NCBI GenBank assembly: GCA_024401555.1
Contig: JAKSKV010000009.1
Location: 38,240 to 102,239, forward strand
Source of the DNA: Paludibacteraceae bacterium
Lineage (GTDB): Bacteria; Bacteroidota; Bacteroidia; Bacteroidales; Paludibacteraceae
DNA length: 64,000 bases
Direction: 5' to 3'
Below, piece by piece: positions 25,032 to 36,100 of this stretch. A program made the translations under genes and the position numbers. Below the pieces are notes generated by a model. That model made no database searches and had not been told where the DNA came from. It worked only from the letters and a program-made list of their open reading frames with translations. The stretch's first letter is position 1. Every line of letters begins with the position of its first letter.

Positions 25032-26348
25032 ATGTTCGAAAGTTTAGGCGAAAGATTAGAGCGTTCCTTCAAGATTTTGAAGGGTGAAGGTAAGATTACT
25101 GAGGTTAATGTGGCCGAGACGTTGAAGGATGTGCGTAAAGCGCTTCTCAACGCCGATGTGAATTATAAGGTGGCTAAGACATTCACCGATACGGTGAAGG
25201 AGAAGGCGATGGGCCAGAATGTGCTCACCTCCGTTAAGCCAAGCCAATTGATGGTGAAGATTGTTCACGATGAGTTGGCCCAATTGATGGGTGGAACCTC
25301 CGTGGATATTAATTTGACCGGTGCCCCTTCCATTATTTTGATGTCAGGTTTGCAAGGTTCCGGTAAGACTACTTTCTCTGGAAAGTTGGCCAATATGCTC
25401 AAGACAAAGAAGAGCAAAAGGCCTCTTTTGGTTGCTTGTGACGTTTACCGTCCAGCCGCTATTGATCAATTGAAGGTATTGGGTGAGCAAATCGGTGTTC
25501 CGGTTTTCTCCGACATAGATAGCAAGGATCCTGTAGCCATCGCTTTGAAGGCTATTCAAGAGGCAAAGGCCAATGGCAATGATGTGGTGATCATCGATAC
25601 CGCCGGTCGTTTGGCCGTAGATGAGCAGATGATGAACGAGATCGCTGCGGTCAAGACTGCGGTCAATCCAAATGAAATCCTTTTCGTCGTAGACTCCATG
25701 ACCGGTCAGGATGCGGTGAACACTGCCAAAGAGTTCAACGAACGTTTGGATTTCGATGGTGTCGTTTTGACCAAGTTGGATGGTGATACCCGTGGTGGTG
25801 CCGCCCTCTCTATCCGTACGGTTGTCAATAAGCCAATCAAGTTCATTGGTACGGGTGAGAAGATGGAGGCGATTGATGTCTTCCACCCAGAGCGTATGGC
25901 TGACCGTATCCTCGGAATGGGTGATATCGTCTCTTTGGTGGAGCGTGCTCAAGCGCAATACGATGAGGAGGAGGCGCGTCGCCTTCAGAAGAAGATCTCC
26001 AAGAACCAATTCGATTTCAACGATTTCTTGGCGCAGATCCAACAAGTGAAAAAGATGGGTAACTTGAAGGATTTGGCCTCTATGATCCCAGGTGTGGGCA
26101 AGGCTCTGAAGAACGTGGAGATCGATGATAACGCATTCAAGGGCATCGAGGCGATCATCTACTCTATGACGCCGCGTGAGCGTAGCAATCCATCCATTTT
26201 GGATAGTTCACGCCGCATGAGAATCGCAAAGGGTAGTGGCACCAATTTGCAGGATGTAAACCGCTTGATCAAGCAGTTTGACGAGACCCGTAAGTTGATG
26301 CGTACCATCACACAAAATCAGGGAAAGTTTAAATTAGGTCGTAGATAA
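25032..26348 (+). CDS. ffh: Signal recognition particle GTPase Ffh
   Basis: 438 aa. N domain (1-90), G domain with G1 GLQGSGKTT near residue 107, [10 protein letters not shown] near 190, [13 protein letters not shown] near 247, and the C-terminal M domain (about 300-438). The M domain includes [10 protein letters not shown] and the RNA-binding [13 protein letters not shown] block. With 4.5S RNA (not in this window) it targets membrane proteins to FtsY and SecYEG. The M domain is less Met-rich than in enterobacteria. Confidence 0.97.
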   Translation: MFESLGERLERSFKILKGEGKITEVNVAETLKDVRKALLNADVNYKVAKTFTDTVKEKAMGQNVLTSVKPSQLMVKIVHDELAQLMGGTSVDINLTGAPSIILMSGLQGSGKTTFSGKLANMLKTKKSKRPLLVACDVYRPAAIDQLKVLGEQIGVPVFSDIDSKDPVAIALKAIQEAKANGNDVVIIDTAGRLAVDEQMMNEIAAVKTAVNPNEILFVVDSMTGQDAVNTAKEFNERLDFDGVVLTKLDGDTRGGAALSIRTVVNKPIKFIGTGEKMEAIDVFHPERMADRILGMGDIVSLVERAQAQYDEEEARRLQKKISKNQFDFNDFLAQIQQVKKMGNLKDLASMIPGVGKALKNVEIDDNAFKGIEAIIYSMTPRERSNPSILDSSRRMRIAKGSGTNLQDVNRLIKQFDETRKLMRTITQNQGKFKLGRR

Positions 26349-26365
26349 TTAAATTCAAACATAAT

Positions 26366-27247
26366 ATGCAGTTAATAGACGGAAAGGCGATTGCGGATCA
26401 AATCAAGCAAGAGATCGCGCAAGAGGTGGCTGAGATTAAGGCCAGAGGAGAGAAGACTCCTCATTTGGCTGTGATCATCGTAGGTCACGATGGAGGAAGT
26501 GAGACTTATGTGGCTCACAAGGTAAAGTCATGTGAGCAAGTTGGATTCAAATCTACCAAGATTTGTTTCGAGGCTGATATCACAGAGGAGCAGTTGCTCG
26601 CTCAAATCGATATTCTGAACAAGGATGAGGATGTGGACGGTTTCATCGTGCAACTTCCTTTGCCAAAGCATATTTCAGAGCAAAAGGTGATCGAGGCGAT
26701 CGACTATCGTAAGGATGTGGATGGATTCCACCCAATCAACGTAGGTCGTACCTCTATCGGTTTGCCATCGTTTGTTTCCGCTACACCTGCGGGAATCCTT
26801 GAGTTGTTGAAGCGTTATGACATCGATACCAAAGGTAAGCACTGCGTGGTGATCGGACGTAGTAACATCGTAGGTAAGCCAGTTGCCTCTTTGATGATGC
26901 AAAAGGCATATCCTGGTGATGCGACTGTGACCATTTGCCACAGTAGAACTGCTAATTTGAAGGAGATTACCTTGCAAGCGGATATCTTGATCGCCGCATT
27001 GGGTAGCCCTAAGTTCTTGAAGGCGGATATGGTAAAGGATGGCGCTGTGATCATCGACGTGGGTACTACCCGTGTCCCTTGCGAGACCAGCAAGACTGGC
27101 TTCAAGTTGACCGGTGACGTGGACTTCGAGAATGTCGCTCCTAAGTGTAGCTACATCACCCCAGTTCCTGGCGGTGTAGGTCCAATGACCATCTGTTCTT
27201 TGTTGAAGAACACCTTGTTGGCTGGTAAGAAGGCTATTTACAAGTAA
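26366..27247 (+). CDS. folD: Bifunctional methylenetetrahydrofolate dehydrogenase/cyclohydrolase
   Basis: 293 aa. FolD interconverts 5,10-methylene-THF and 10-formyl-THF in one-carbon metabolism. Family motifs: [13 protein letters not shown] (catalytic Lys near residue 56), [12 protein letters not shown] near 92, [14 protein letters not shown] (Rossmann loop, about 165), and [15 protein letters not shown] near the C-terminus. It is 17 bp downstream of ffh and so probably in the same transcript. purU, a 10-formyl-THF hydrolase, lies elsewhere in this window (about 49 kb). Confidence 0.97.
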   Translation: MQLIDGKAIADQIKQEIAQEVAEIKARGEKTPHLAVIIVGHDGGSETYVAHKVKSCEQVGFKSTKICFEADITEEQLLAQIDILNKDEDVDGFIVQLPLPKHISEQKVIEAIDYRKDVDGFHPINVGRTSIGLPSFVSATPAGILELLKRYDIDTKGKHCVVIGRSNIVGKPVASLMMQKAYPGDATVTICHSRTANLKEITLQADILIAALGSPKFLKADMVKDGAVIIDVGTTRVPCETSKTGFKLTGDVDFENVAPKCSYITPVPGGVGPMTICSLLKNTLLAGKKAIYK

Positions 27248-27267
27248 ATAAATTTCGACAAATCATT

Positions 27268-27296
27268 ATGGGGACGCATCATAGGTGTGTCCCCAT
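27268..27296 (+). terminator. Hairpin after folD
   Basis: ATGGGGAC / GTCCCCAT, an 8-bp perfect stem, 20 bases past the stop. The T-tract is poor (TCATTTA), so it may be a partial terminator before rsmE. Confidence 0.55.
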
Positions 27297-27323
27297 TCAT
27301 TTATAGCATCGCTATTTAAGACT

Positions 27324-28028
27324 ATGTTATTTTACGTTCCCAATATAGATCAATCGAATTTTTTGCCCGATGAGGAGTCTCACCATGCCGTGAAAGTGTT
27401 GCGTCTGGTGGAGGGCGATCCCGTGGAATTGGTGGATGGACGCGGTAATTACTACACCGCTGAGATCTCGTTCGCTCACCATAAAAAGTGTGAGGTGCGG
27501 ATCTTGGAGAAGATCGAGAATTACAATCCATTGCCTTGCCATATCCATATTGCCATCGCACCTACCAAGAATATGGACCGCATCGAGTGGTTCGCCGAGA
27601 AGGTGACCGAGATTGGCGTGGGGGAGATTACGCCTTTGCTATGTGACCATTCGGAACGTAAAGTGATTAAGATAGATCGTTTGGAGAAGATCGTGGTCTC
27701 TGCGATGAAGCAATCCAAGAAGGCCACTATGCCTACTTTGAATGAGATGTGCTCCTTTAAACAATTTTTGAAGCAATACAAGGATTTTGCGGGCAAGAAA
27801 TACATCGCCCACTGCTACGAGCAGGATAAGAAATCTTTGGTGAAGGATTATGTGAAGGGGAATGACGCGATCGTGTTGATCGGTCCTGAGGGCGATTTCA
27901 GCGAAGAGGAGGTGCGATTGGCGATAGAGAATGGCTTCGTACCCGTTACCCTTGGAGAGAGCCGCCTACGCACTGAAACAGCTGGTATAGCGGCTTGCCA
28001 CACGATTCATGTGGTGAATGAGATGTAG
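27324..28028 (+). CDS. rsmE: 16S rRNA (uracil1498-N3)-methyltransferase RsmE
   Basis: 234 aa from the ATG at 27324. SPOUT-class enzyme with an N-terminal PUA-like domain (FLPDEESHHAVKVLRL) and a C-terminal knotted SAM-binding domain with LIGPEGDFSEEEV and VTLGESRLRTETAGI. The 13-residue extension of the longer frame lacks conservation with the family start and overlaps the folD hairpin region, so it is not used. Confidence 0.94.
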   Translation: MLFYVPNIDQSNFLPDEESHHAVKVLRLVEGDPVELVDGRGNYYTAEISFAHHKKCEVRILEKIENYNPLPCHIHIAIAPTKNMDRIEWFAEKVTEIGVGEITPLLCDHSERKVIKIDRLEKIVVSAMKQSKKATMPTLNEMCSFKQFLKQYKDFAGKKYIAHCYEQDKKSLVKDYVKGNDAIVLIGPEGDFSEEEVRLAIENGFVPVTLGESRLRTETAGIAACHTIHVVNEM

Positions 28029-28047
28029 TTTTGAACAATATGATACA

Positions 28048-28086
28048 AACAAGGGCGGATTTCTTTTGATGAAATCCGCCCTTGTT
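28048..28086. terminator. Bidirectional terminator between rsmE and the GH3 gene
   Basis: 16-bp perfect stem (AACAAGGGCGGATTTC and its complement) with a 7-base loop between convergent genes. Confidence 0.85.
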
Positions 28087-28101
28087 CCGTTATTAGGTAT
28101 C

Positions 28102-30435
28102 TTACTTCGCAAAGAACACCTTCCTGTTGGAGATTGATCTTTTCTCTCCCTTTAAAGTAATATCTCCGCTCAAACGGATGTCTTGGGAAGAGGCGCCGAT
28201 TTTAACGGTAAAGCTCTCTGGAGCCACTTGCCAGCCGTTCTCATAGTAACCAAATTGGTCGATAGCAAGTTCGAAGGCGATTTTTTGACTTTCGCCTGGA
28301 GCCAACGAAACACGCTTGAATCCTTGCATTTGGATAGCTCTCACCTTGGAGGAGTCGGCCTTCGGTGAGATGTAAAGTTGGGCGATTTCGTCCGCTTTGA
28401 ACTTTCCTGTGTTTTTGATTTCACAGCTGACTGTGATCTTCTCCGCATCGACTGCGGCAACGGAATCCATCGTTAAATTGTCGTACTCGAAAGTGGTGTA
28501 GGAGAGGCCGTAACCGAATGGGTAGGCGATTCTCTTATCCTCTTTGCCGTAGCTATAACAGATTGGTTCGTGGATTTCCTCGGCAGGGTAGCTGACGCTC
28601 AACTTGCCGGAAGGGCTAACGTTTCCGTAGAGAATATCCGCCAAAGCGTTTCCTCCCTCTTCGCCTGGGTACCAAGCTTGGATCACCGCTGCGCACTTGT
28701 CCGCTATCTTTGAGATTACTTGCGCTCTACCGCCGAACACTACTAAGACTACTGGCTTGCCCGTTGCGATCAGTTTCTCCACAAATGCCTCTTGATTTCC
28801 TGGAAGGCGTAGGGTGGTGCGGTCGCGGTTTTCTCCGCATAACATCACGTTCTCACCCATTGCCGCGATGATGATGTCGCTCTTGGACGCCTTGTCGAGG
28901 GCTGCTTGTTCATTGGCCGTTTCACCGCTGTTGATCATACGGTTTTGGATGGATTTCATATAGGCGGCACGTGCGTCACCTCCCTCTTCGATGACGGTCT
29001 CCACCTTCTCCGTCCAGTCGCATCCTCTGCTGTAGATCAGGTTGCAATCGTTAGGTTTCTTGGCTTCCATTCCCTCTTTCAAGCTAATGATGCGAGGGTG
29101 GATATTGTCTTCGATATGCTCTTGCCAAAAGAATCGCATGGATTGGTAGGTGTAGTCACCCAACATCGCCCACATGCTGTTTGCGTTAGGTCCTGTGAGG
29201 GTAATTGTCTTCGCATCGCGGATAGGAAGTATGCCGTTGTTGCGGAGCATCACCACGGATTGGGTGGCGAGTTCGTAGGCCACTTGGCGCTCCTCTGGCG
29301 AATCTATGTTTAGATCACCCTCCTCATAGAGGTTCGGATTCTTCTCCAACAATCCCAATTCCGCCTTCACGCGCAAAACACGCTTGACTGCAGCTTCGAT
29401 ATCCTCCATTTTCACCAAACCCTTCTCCACAGCCTCAGGGAGATACTTGTAGCAATCTCCGTTAGGGAAATCCACATCGTTGCCTGCGTTGAATGCCGCC
29501 GCCGCCAAATGAAGCGTGTCCATGCTTTCGTCGGCTTGGTCGATAGCCCAATAGTCACTTACGGTGATGCCTTTGAATTGTAGATATTCTCTGATGATAC
29601 CCTTTTGAAGGTCTGGATTAATGACACATTTCTTACCTCTGAACGGATGGTAACCGGTCATGATAGAGCGGCTGCCAGCCTCCTTGATGATCGCCTCGTG
29701 TGGTAGGAGGATATCCTCCATCAACTCTTTTTCGGGAGCGTCACATCCGCCTCCGTAGCCCAAGAAGTGCTTGCTGCACGCAACCACGCCATCCCTTAAA
29801 TCACTGCCTTGTAAACCTTTCGCAAAGGCGGTTCCCATCGCCGCGGATAGGTAACCGTCCTCTCCGTAGGACTCCTCCAATCGGTTGAACGATGGGTTTC
29901 TTACCACATCGACCATAGGTGAGAGTGCCATTCTACCTCCGATTTTTCGGAGGGATGCGGCTGTCAGTTGCGTCTTCTTTTCCGCTAATTCAGGGTTGAA
30001 GGAGCAAGCCAAACCGATTTGTTGAGGATAAACGGTCGCATCATAAGTGGCGATACCTGTCAATACCTCTTCGTGGAAGATGGCAGGGATGCCATTGGGG
30101 GTATTCTTCATCAACCAATTCTGCATCTGCTTCACCATATCCCTCAATTCTTCAGGCCTTTTTCTTTGGCTGACCGCATATTGAGAGAAGTGACCTACAC
30201 CGTCTGGAATCATCTGGGCGCACTTGGCGCTATCGATTGTTCCATCTTCGTTGAAGAACTGCTCGACGTGTAGAATTCCGTATAACTGGGCGAAACGTTC
30301 GCCGTTGGTCATTTTCTCGTAAAGTTGATCGACTTGGTCGTCAATGGATATTGACTCCTGTGCGTTATTGGCGCAAGAAGCGAGCATTGTTGCCATAGCT
30401 ATAGTTGCTGCTTGTTTGAATAATTTCTTCATCAT
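28102..30435 (-). CDS. Glycoside hydrolase family 3 lipoprotein (beta-glucosidase/xylosidase type)
   Basis: 777 aa (a second ATG one codon later is equally good). The lipobox LASC follows a short signal, so the enzyme is membrane-anchored outside the cytoplasm. The GH3 N-terminal TIM barrel spans about 30-360: VDVVRNPSFNRLEESYGED, KHFLGYGG, and GITVSDYWAI with the nucleophile Asp. The alpha/beta sandwich is at about 385-620, with FGGRAQV and WYPGEEGGNALADILYGNVSPSGKLSVSYP. A fibronectin III-like domain is at about 670-765. It removes non-reducing beta-linked sugars. The exact substrate is not readable, but it would complement the GH74 xyloglucanase. A promoter lies at 30460-30490. Confidence 0.93.
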   Translation of the reverse strand: MMKKLFKQAATIAMATMLASCANNAQESISIDDQVDQLYEKMTNGERFAQLYGILHVEQFFNEDGTIDSAKCAQMIPDGVGHFSQYAVSQRKRPEELRDMVKQMQNWLMKNTPNGIPAIFHEEVLTGIATYDATVYPQQIGLACSFNPELAEKKTQLTAASLRKIGGRMALSPMVDVVRNPSFNRLEESYGEDGYLSAAMGTAFAKGLQGSDLRDGVVACSKHFLGYGGGCDAPEKELMEDILLPHEAIIKEAGSRSIMTGYHPFRGKKCVINPDLQKGIIREYLQFKGITVSDYWAIDQADESMDTLHLAAAAFNAGNDVDFPNGDCYKYLPEAVEKGLVKMEDIEAAVKRVLRVKAELGLLEKNPNLYEEGDLNIDSPEERQVAYELATQSVVMLRNNGILPIRDAKTITLTGPNANSMWAMLGDYTYQSMRFFWQEHIEDNIHPRIISLKEGMEAKKPNDCNLIYSRGCDWTEKVETVIEEGGDARAAYMKSIQNRMINSGETANEQAALDKASKSDIIIAAMGENVMLCGENRDRTTLRLPGNQEAFVEKLIATGKPVVLVVFGGRAQVISKIADKCAAVIQAWYPGEEGGNALADILYGNVSPSGKLSVSYPAEEIHEPICYSYGKEDKRIAYPFGYGLSYTTFEYDNLTMDSVAAVDAEKITVSCEIKNTGKFKADEIAQLYISPKADSSKVRAIQMQGFKRVSLAPGESQKIAFELAIDQFGYYENGWQVAPESFTVKIGASSQDIRLSGDITLKGEKRSISNRKVFFAK

Positions 30436-30459
30436 TTACTGGACTAAAATTCCTTTACT

Positions 30460-30490
30460 CAAAGGTAGTAAAAATAGGGTGATATACAAA
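30460..30490 (-). promoter_or_regulatory. Promoter of the GH3 gene
   Basis: Minus-strand TACCTTTG (30460-30467) and TTTG (30487-30490) are separated by 19 bases, a good match to the Bacteroidota promoter. 25-28 bases upstream of the start codons. Confidence 0.65.
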
Positions 30491-30561
30491 TTAAGTGTTA
30501 AGAATTATGTTTTTTTATCTCCTTTTGAATCTCTTGTGGTCGTGGCTAAGAAAATCCTGTT

Positions 30562-30569
30562 TATCTTTG
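30562..30569 (+). promoter_or_regulatory. -7 box of the metallophosphoesterase gene
   Basis: TATCTTTG, 24 bases upstream of the ATG at 30593. It favours that ATG over the TTG at 30584. Confidence 0.55.
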
Positions 30570-30592
30570 GACTTTAAATTTTATTGAATTAT

Positions 30593-31588
30593 ATGCCTAT
30601 TAAATTAATTATTGCGGGACCCATTATTTTGGCGCTCCTATGGATTGTTTCCGTCCATTTCGTTTGGTTGATTGTATGGTTGTTAGGAAAGTATTTTCAG
30701 TGGCATCTTACCTATGCGCCTTGGAAATGGGTGACCATCGGATTGGTGTTGACTACGTGGGCTATGTTTGCCTACGGTTATTTCGTTGGTAGATTTAAAT
30801 TGGATGTGAATCATCTGAAGTTCCCTCACCAAGAGGTGGCAGCCTCTTTTGACGGTTATCGCATTGTCCATATTTCAGACTTCCATCTCTCCACATTCCA
30901 AGATAGTCCGAAGCAGTTGCAACGCTTTGTGGACAGCGTCAATGCGCAGAATCCTGATTTGATCTGTTTTACGGGTGATCTGGTCTCTTTGGGAATCGGT
31001 GAGGCGGCGCCTTGTACCGAGACGTTGAAACAGTTGAGGGCGAAGGATGGCGTCTGTTCCGTGTTGGGTAACCACGACTTCTTTATTTATAGCAGAGAGT
31101 TAAAAGATTGGAAGGCTCGAGAGGAACGGGTAGAGGAGTTGGCCAACTACCAGCGAAATGTGTTGGGATGGCACCTGTTGCGCAACGAAAATCTCTTGAT
31201 CACAAGGGGTGACGACACACTTTCTGTACTGGGTGTCGATAATCAGTCGTGCAAGGAACAAGGATTCAAAACAGTGGCTTTTGGGGTGCTGTCCAAAGCA
31301 ATGTACGAGAGTAGTGGTTTTAGGGTGTTATTGAGCCACGATCCCTCTCATTGGCGATGTGAGGTGGTAGGGCAGGAGGATATCCCGCTGACGTTAAGTG
31401 GCCACACCCACGACGCACAGCTCAATTTCTTCGGATGGTCGCCAGCTTCGTTGATGTTCAAGGAGCATGCGGGATTATATACCATCGGCGATCAATCACT
31501 CTATGTGAATGTGGGATTGGGTTGCACCTTCCCAATCCGTATCGGCGCAAATGCGGAGATTACGGTAATTGAGTTGGTGCGGAAGTGA
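30593..31588 (+). CDS. Membrane-anchored metallophosphoesterase
   Basis: 331 aa. Two N-terminal membrane helices (about 3-30 and 45-65) precede a calcineurin-like phosphoesterase domain. The metal ligands are in HISDFHLSTF, CFTGDLVSLG, VLGNHDFF, LLSHDPSHW and LSGHTHDAQL. It resembles YkuE/YaeI-type enzymes acting on phospholipid or UDP-lipid substrates at the membrane, but the substrate is not certain. Its 3' end overlaps the convergent OmpA-family gene by 29 bp. Confidence 0.88.
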   Translation: MPIKLIIAGPIILALLWIVSVHFVWLIVWLLGKYFQWHLTYAPWKWVTIGLVLTTWAMFAYGYFVGRFKLDVNHLKFPHQEVAASFDGYRIVHISDFHLSTFQDSPKQLQRFVDSVNAQNPDLICFTGDLVSLGIGEAAPCTETLKQLRAKDGVCSVLGNHDFFIYSRELKDWKAREERVEELANYQRNVLGWHLLRNENLLITRGDDTLSVLGVDNQSCKEQGFKTVAFGVLSKAMYESSGFRVLLSHDPSHWRCEVVGQEDIPLTLSGHTHDAQLNFFGWSPASLMFKEHAGLYTIGDQSLYVNVGLGCTFPIRIGANAEITVIELVRK

Positions 31589-33092
31589 TTTGATCTACAA
31601 TATCCAAATCCACTCTACAGTTCTTGAGACGTCCCTCTTCCGTATCGTTATCTGCGATAGGTTCGGTCTCACCCTTGCTTACGCATCCGATTCGGTCGCT
31701 TGGAATATTCTTCTTCACAAGAGCTGTCTTGAATGCCTCGGCCCTATGTTGACCATTGATGATGTTCTTGGCGGGTGTGCCGGAATTGTCTGTATGGCCC
31801 GTGATGATGATTTTCGCATCTGAGTTGGACTCCAAGTATTTTCTCAAGGTGAGGAAGTGTTCGTCCACTGTCGCAGGGAAGAATGGTGTGCCATTGGCGT
31901 TCGCGTATTTGGCGGATGCCTTGATGACCGCCAAAGCCTCGTTTGCCTCTTGCCTAGAAGCCTCTCGTATGCCTTGAAGTTCCTTTCTGATGCGCTCTTG
32001 CTTAAGTCTTTCCAGTTCCGCTTTTTGATTCTTCTCCGCCTCTTTCGCCGCACGTTCAGCGGCTGCCTCATCCGCATATTGTCGCTGGATATCCACGTGG
32101 TCGGATAGAATCTTATTAGCTTCGCTTACCTCTCGTTCAACATCGTGGAAAGAGAAATAAAGTCCCAGTTTCACACCAGCCTCCAAAGGCGTCACTTTCG
32201 AGACGATATTGCTGGCCAATATACTCTGATAGTTGAATCCGTCGAATACCACCTCATCACTCTTTTTGCATGCGTTTAGGATGCCGTACTGTCCGTATAG
32301 GCCTATGTAGAAACCAGCTTCGTCTGTGACGTTGTGGACAAGTCCCAAATCTACGATGGCGCTTACTTGAGGAAGTGCGTATTTGAGTTCACTCTTAGGA
32401 AAATTATCGCTGTAGGTTATACCCACGCCATGGTCTTTCAATTCGTCATACTCCACTTTGGTTTGTTCAAAATAGGCCTTGGTGGTGATTGTTCCATTGG
32501 AAGTTTGGTACCTGCCAGAGAAAGGAATGGATAGGGAGGCGCCTAAACCAGCGATGAAGTTCCATGGTTTTTCTGTGCCTGACGCAAACAATATTTGCAC
32601 AGGAATATCCGCACACCACATGCTCTCTTTCTCTTTCCATCCATCGAATTGGGTGGTGAGGGTACATGGTTGTTTGTTGTCTTTGTGGATGATATCGTTT
32701 GTGTAGAGGTTGTCAAGTGAAGTGTAGGCTCTTCGTAGCGAAATCTTGGCACCTATACTGAGACCGACATGTTTGGGTAGAATTTGGTATTTCGCCTCGA
32801 ATAAACCATCAAAACCGATTCCACTCTTTATGTCGGATGGGTCGATCAGCATGGTGTGGATTCCGCCACCGATGTTCAGATTGAAATGGTGCGGTTTCAT
32901 AAACTTAATCTGCGACTTCTGTTTCAGTAGAAGATTGTCGTTTATCATCTTGGTGGTGCTATCGTTGGATAGCGTGTCTCCCGTAATGGTGGCGACACTA
33001 TCGATGACAACCAAACTCTCCTCGCTCTGTGCCTGAAGGGTTAGTACCGAAGTTAGGATGAAACCTGCGATGATGAATATCGTCCTTTTCAT
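31560..33092 (-). CDS. Outer-membrane protein with OmpA-like C-terminal domain
   Basis: 510 aa. Signal peptide 1-21 (TLQAQ). Residues about 60-330 look like a beta-barrel with alternating aromatic strands (FNLNIGGGIHTML, GLFEAKYQILPKHVGLSIG, FYIGLYGQYGIL). A charged helical linker rich in Ala/Glu/Lys (335-390) leads to an OmpA peptidoglycan-binding domain (395-505) with IIITGHTDNSGTPAKNIINGQHRAEAFK and RLKNCRVDLDI. The role is outer-membrane integrity or a pore. The Cys/His-repeat gene lies 25 bp upstream on the same strand, so the pair may be co-transcribed. Confidence 0.85.
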   Translation of the reverse strand: MKRTIFIIAGFILTSVLTLQAQSEESLVVIDSVATITGDTLSNDSTTKMINDNLLLKQKSQIKFMKPHHFNLNIGGGIHTMLIDPSDIKSGIGFDGLFEAKYQILPKHVGLSIGAKISLRRAYTSLDNLYTNDIIHKDNKQPCTLTTQFDGWKEKESMWCADIPVQILFASGTEKPWNFIAGLGASLSIPFSGRYQTSNGTITTKAYFEQTKVEYDELKDHGVGITYSDNFPKSELKYALPQVSAIVDLGLVHNVTDEAGFYIGLYGQYGILNACKKSDEVVFDGFNYQSILASNIVSKVTPLEAGVKLGLYFSFHDVEREVSEANKILSDHVDIQRQYADEAAAERAAKEAEKNQKAELERLKQERIRKELQGIREASRQEANEALAVIKASAKYANANGTPFFPATVDEHFLTLRKYLESNSDAKIIITGHTDNSGTPAKNIINGQHRAEAFKTALVKKNIPSDRIGCVSKGETEPIADNDTEEGRLKNCRVDLDIVDQITSAPTQLP

Positions 33093-33117
33093 ATATTCGT
33101 TCTACTATTTTCAAAGA

Positions 33118-36100
33118 TTATTGCTTAATCATTTTGGCGGTTACACCGTCCACTTCTATCATGTATTGTCCTCCGACCAATTGTCCGGTTGGCAGTTGGA
33201 TCTCATCCCCCTCGAATTTTGTCTCGTAGAGCTTGCTGCCGTATTCGTTATGGATGGAAAGCGAGTGTTCGCCCTCCGCAAAATTGTGCAGTTTGAGGTG
33301 AGTGGATTCAGGGGCGGGATTCGGGTAGATCGTGATTACCCTTGTTTGGTTGAGCGGATTGTGCCAGTCGTCGCGTGCGCAAGTCCTGAATTCATCCGCT
33401 GTGCCTTCGTTCACAACCACAAAGTAGCTACCTGTCAAACCGCCGACCTCTTGGTAGTAAGGTAGGGTAGCCTCTTCCAACTTCTCTCCGTTATGGTACC
33501 ATTGGAAGGTGTTGTAATTTCTCTGATCCTCTTTGATGATACTTACTACGTCGGAGAAGATTGCGACGGTAAGGTTCTGACTGATGTTGACAGTAAATTC
33601 AATCGCGATGGCTGGCGACTCGATGGAGTCCGCATTACGGAAGGTGATATAAGCGTTGTATTTGCCATCCGCACAGTTATCTGGAATGGACAAAAGAATC
33701 CGCTCATCCGTCGGTGTGACGCTCCAATCTGCGTTTTGGAATCCCTGCTTGATTGCGTCCTCGGAGAAGTTGACTTTAAACTCATAAGGCGTTCCAGCGT
33801 CGGCGTTGGTAGCATAACTTACCATCTCTTCCTCTCCATGACAATAACCTTCCGCTTTGATGTCGAAGAATTTTCCCTCTTCATTCGGAAGCAACACCAC
33901 CAGCCTTTCCATGGTGATGGAGTCGAGTGAGGCGCATCCTGTATGGAGGCATCCTCTGACTTTGTAACCCTCGGTTGTATCGGTAGGGAGTAGTGCGATT
34001 TGCGCAATGTCCCATGCGTGTCCGATGGCGGCGATGGCTTGTTCGTCTGTCGTGGCTTCGCATCGTTCGCAGTGTTTGGTCATAACACCCTCTGTTTCAC
34101 AAGTCGGTTCTTGGTCAACTGTGTATGTTTCGTTGAATTTGTGTCCCAAAGGTGCCGTGGTATGCTCTATCTGTTTCGCGCAGATTTCGCAGGTCTTGGA
34201 TGAGATGCCGCTCTCTTCGCAGGTTGGAGCCTTCACTATCGTGACGGCCTCGGACAACAAGTGGCCGAAGGCTGGGATGGTGACAATATCTTTTTGCTCC
34301 TCGCATCGTTGGCAAATCTTGCATGATTTACCCTCTGACTCGCAAGATGGTTGGGCTACAACTACATTGTTTGGTGTGAAATCATGACCAAGAGGCTCCA
34401 TGGATGCGAGGCCTGTATGGCCGCATATCTCGCAGGTGGAGAGGATTTCGCCCTTCTCTGTACAAGTAGGGACCTTGGTGGTATCGTCTATCATTTGGTG
34501 TCCCAACGCTGGGATATCGGTCACCTCTGCTCTGTAATCGCAACGATGGCAATGCTTGGAACCTCTACCCATGGTGGTACAGGTTGGAGCCACATCGACA
34601 TTCAAGTTGCCGAAGTCGTGGCCTAAAGCCTTTTGTACGGTCGTTTGGGTGAACATACAAATCTTGCAGGTCTTGGCCAATACACCATTTTCTGTGCAGT
34701 TTGGCTCCTTGGTCTCTATGGTTTCGTTCCATGTGTGTCCGGTGGAGTCAACCGTCATGGTCTCTCGGTTAAGTTCTGTCTTGCATATTGTACAATATTG
34801 GGCAAGGTCGTATGAGCCTACTGTGGTACATTTCGGATCAACGATGTTTTCCTTCACAGGATCGCCGGCAGTGTGTGCCACCATAGGGATGATGGAATCG
34901 TGCTCGTGGATATCGCAACGCTTACAGTGCTTGGAGATTTGACCCTCCTTGGTACATGTTGCTTGGATATCGACTGTGAATGTGTCGGTATAGTCGTGTC
35001 CTAATGGAGCCAAGTCTTTGATCTCGACCACGCCACATGCGGTGCAAATAAAGGTGTTCTTTCCGCCTTCGGTACATGTTGGCGCAACGTTGACAGTTCC
35101 TTCGTCCCATTGGTGTCCCGTCGCTGGATCACCCTCTTGGGTGGTCTCCTCTAAATAGGTGCCGCATAATTGACAAGCGATCACCTCCTTGAAACTTCCG
35201 TTTTCCGTACAGGTGGCAGGATGGATATCCGCTACTTCGAGGACGCCAGGTACATGGGCGATCAGAGGCAAGTATTCGATTTCGCTTCTCTCCTCGCATC
35301 GGCTACAATGTTTGGATTTTTCTCCCGTTTTGAGACAGGTTGATTCAAAGTCCAATATGAGATCTTTCGAGAAGTCGTGACCCAATGAGTCAAGTTCAAT
35401 TTCTTGTGCGATTTCGCATCGTTCGCAGTGCTTGGTGAGTATTCCGGAAGCAGTGCAAGTCGGTTCGGTGGTGATGGATCCTTTGTCCCAATTGTGTCCC
35501 AAAGCGTCGATGCTCTTGCTGTCGGTTTTCGAATCACATCTGGAACAGTGTCTGGATTCAACGCCCAACTCCGTACAGGTCGCCTTTTTGTCGATGGTAA
35601 AATTCTCAGCGTAATCGTGTCCCAAAGCGGCAACGGTCTCTGTCTTCACATCGCCACAGTGGATGCATGTACTGTGAAGAAGTCCTTCCGATTCGCATTC
35701 TGGCTTTCTAAGATATTCTCTCGACTTTTCGTATTGGTGGCCGATCGGTTCAATGCTCTTTTCAACCTTGCTTATTACCTTGTCGCATCGTTCGCAGTAA
35801 ACGACGTCATTGTAATGACCAGGGTCCGTACAAGTGGCCTCTACGATATTTTCACGTTTGCTTCTTCCTTCGGTATGTCCGAGCGCAGGAATAAACGAGG
35901 TTTGTATCTTACTGCTGCATCGGCTGCAATGTTTGGATTTGCTACCGATCTTTTCACAAGTCGCCTCCACATCAACCGTGAACGCCTCCTCGTAGTCGTG
36001 TCCCAACATATCGACGGAAAACTCCTCTATTGTGCCGCAAGCGGAACATTTGTGACTGCTCTTTCCCTCAGTTGTGCAGGCAGGTGCTTTGACCACCTCT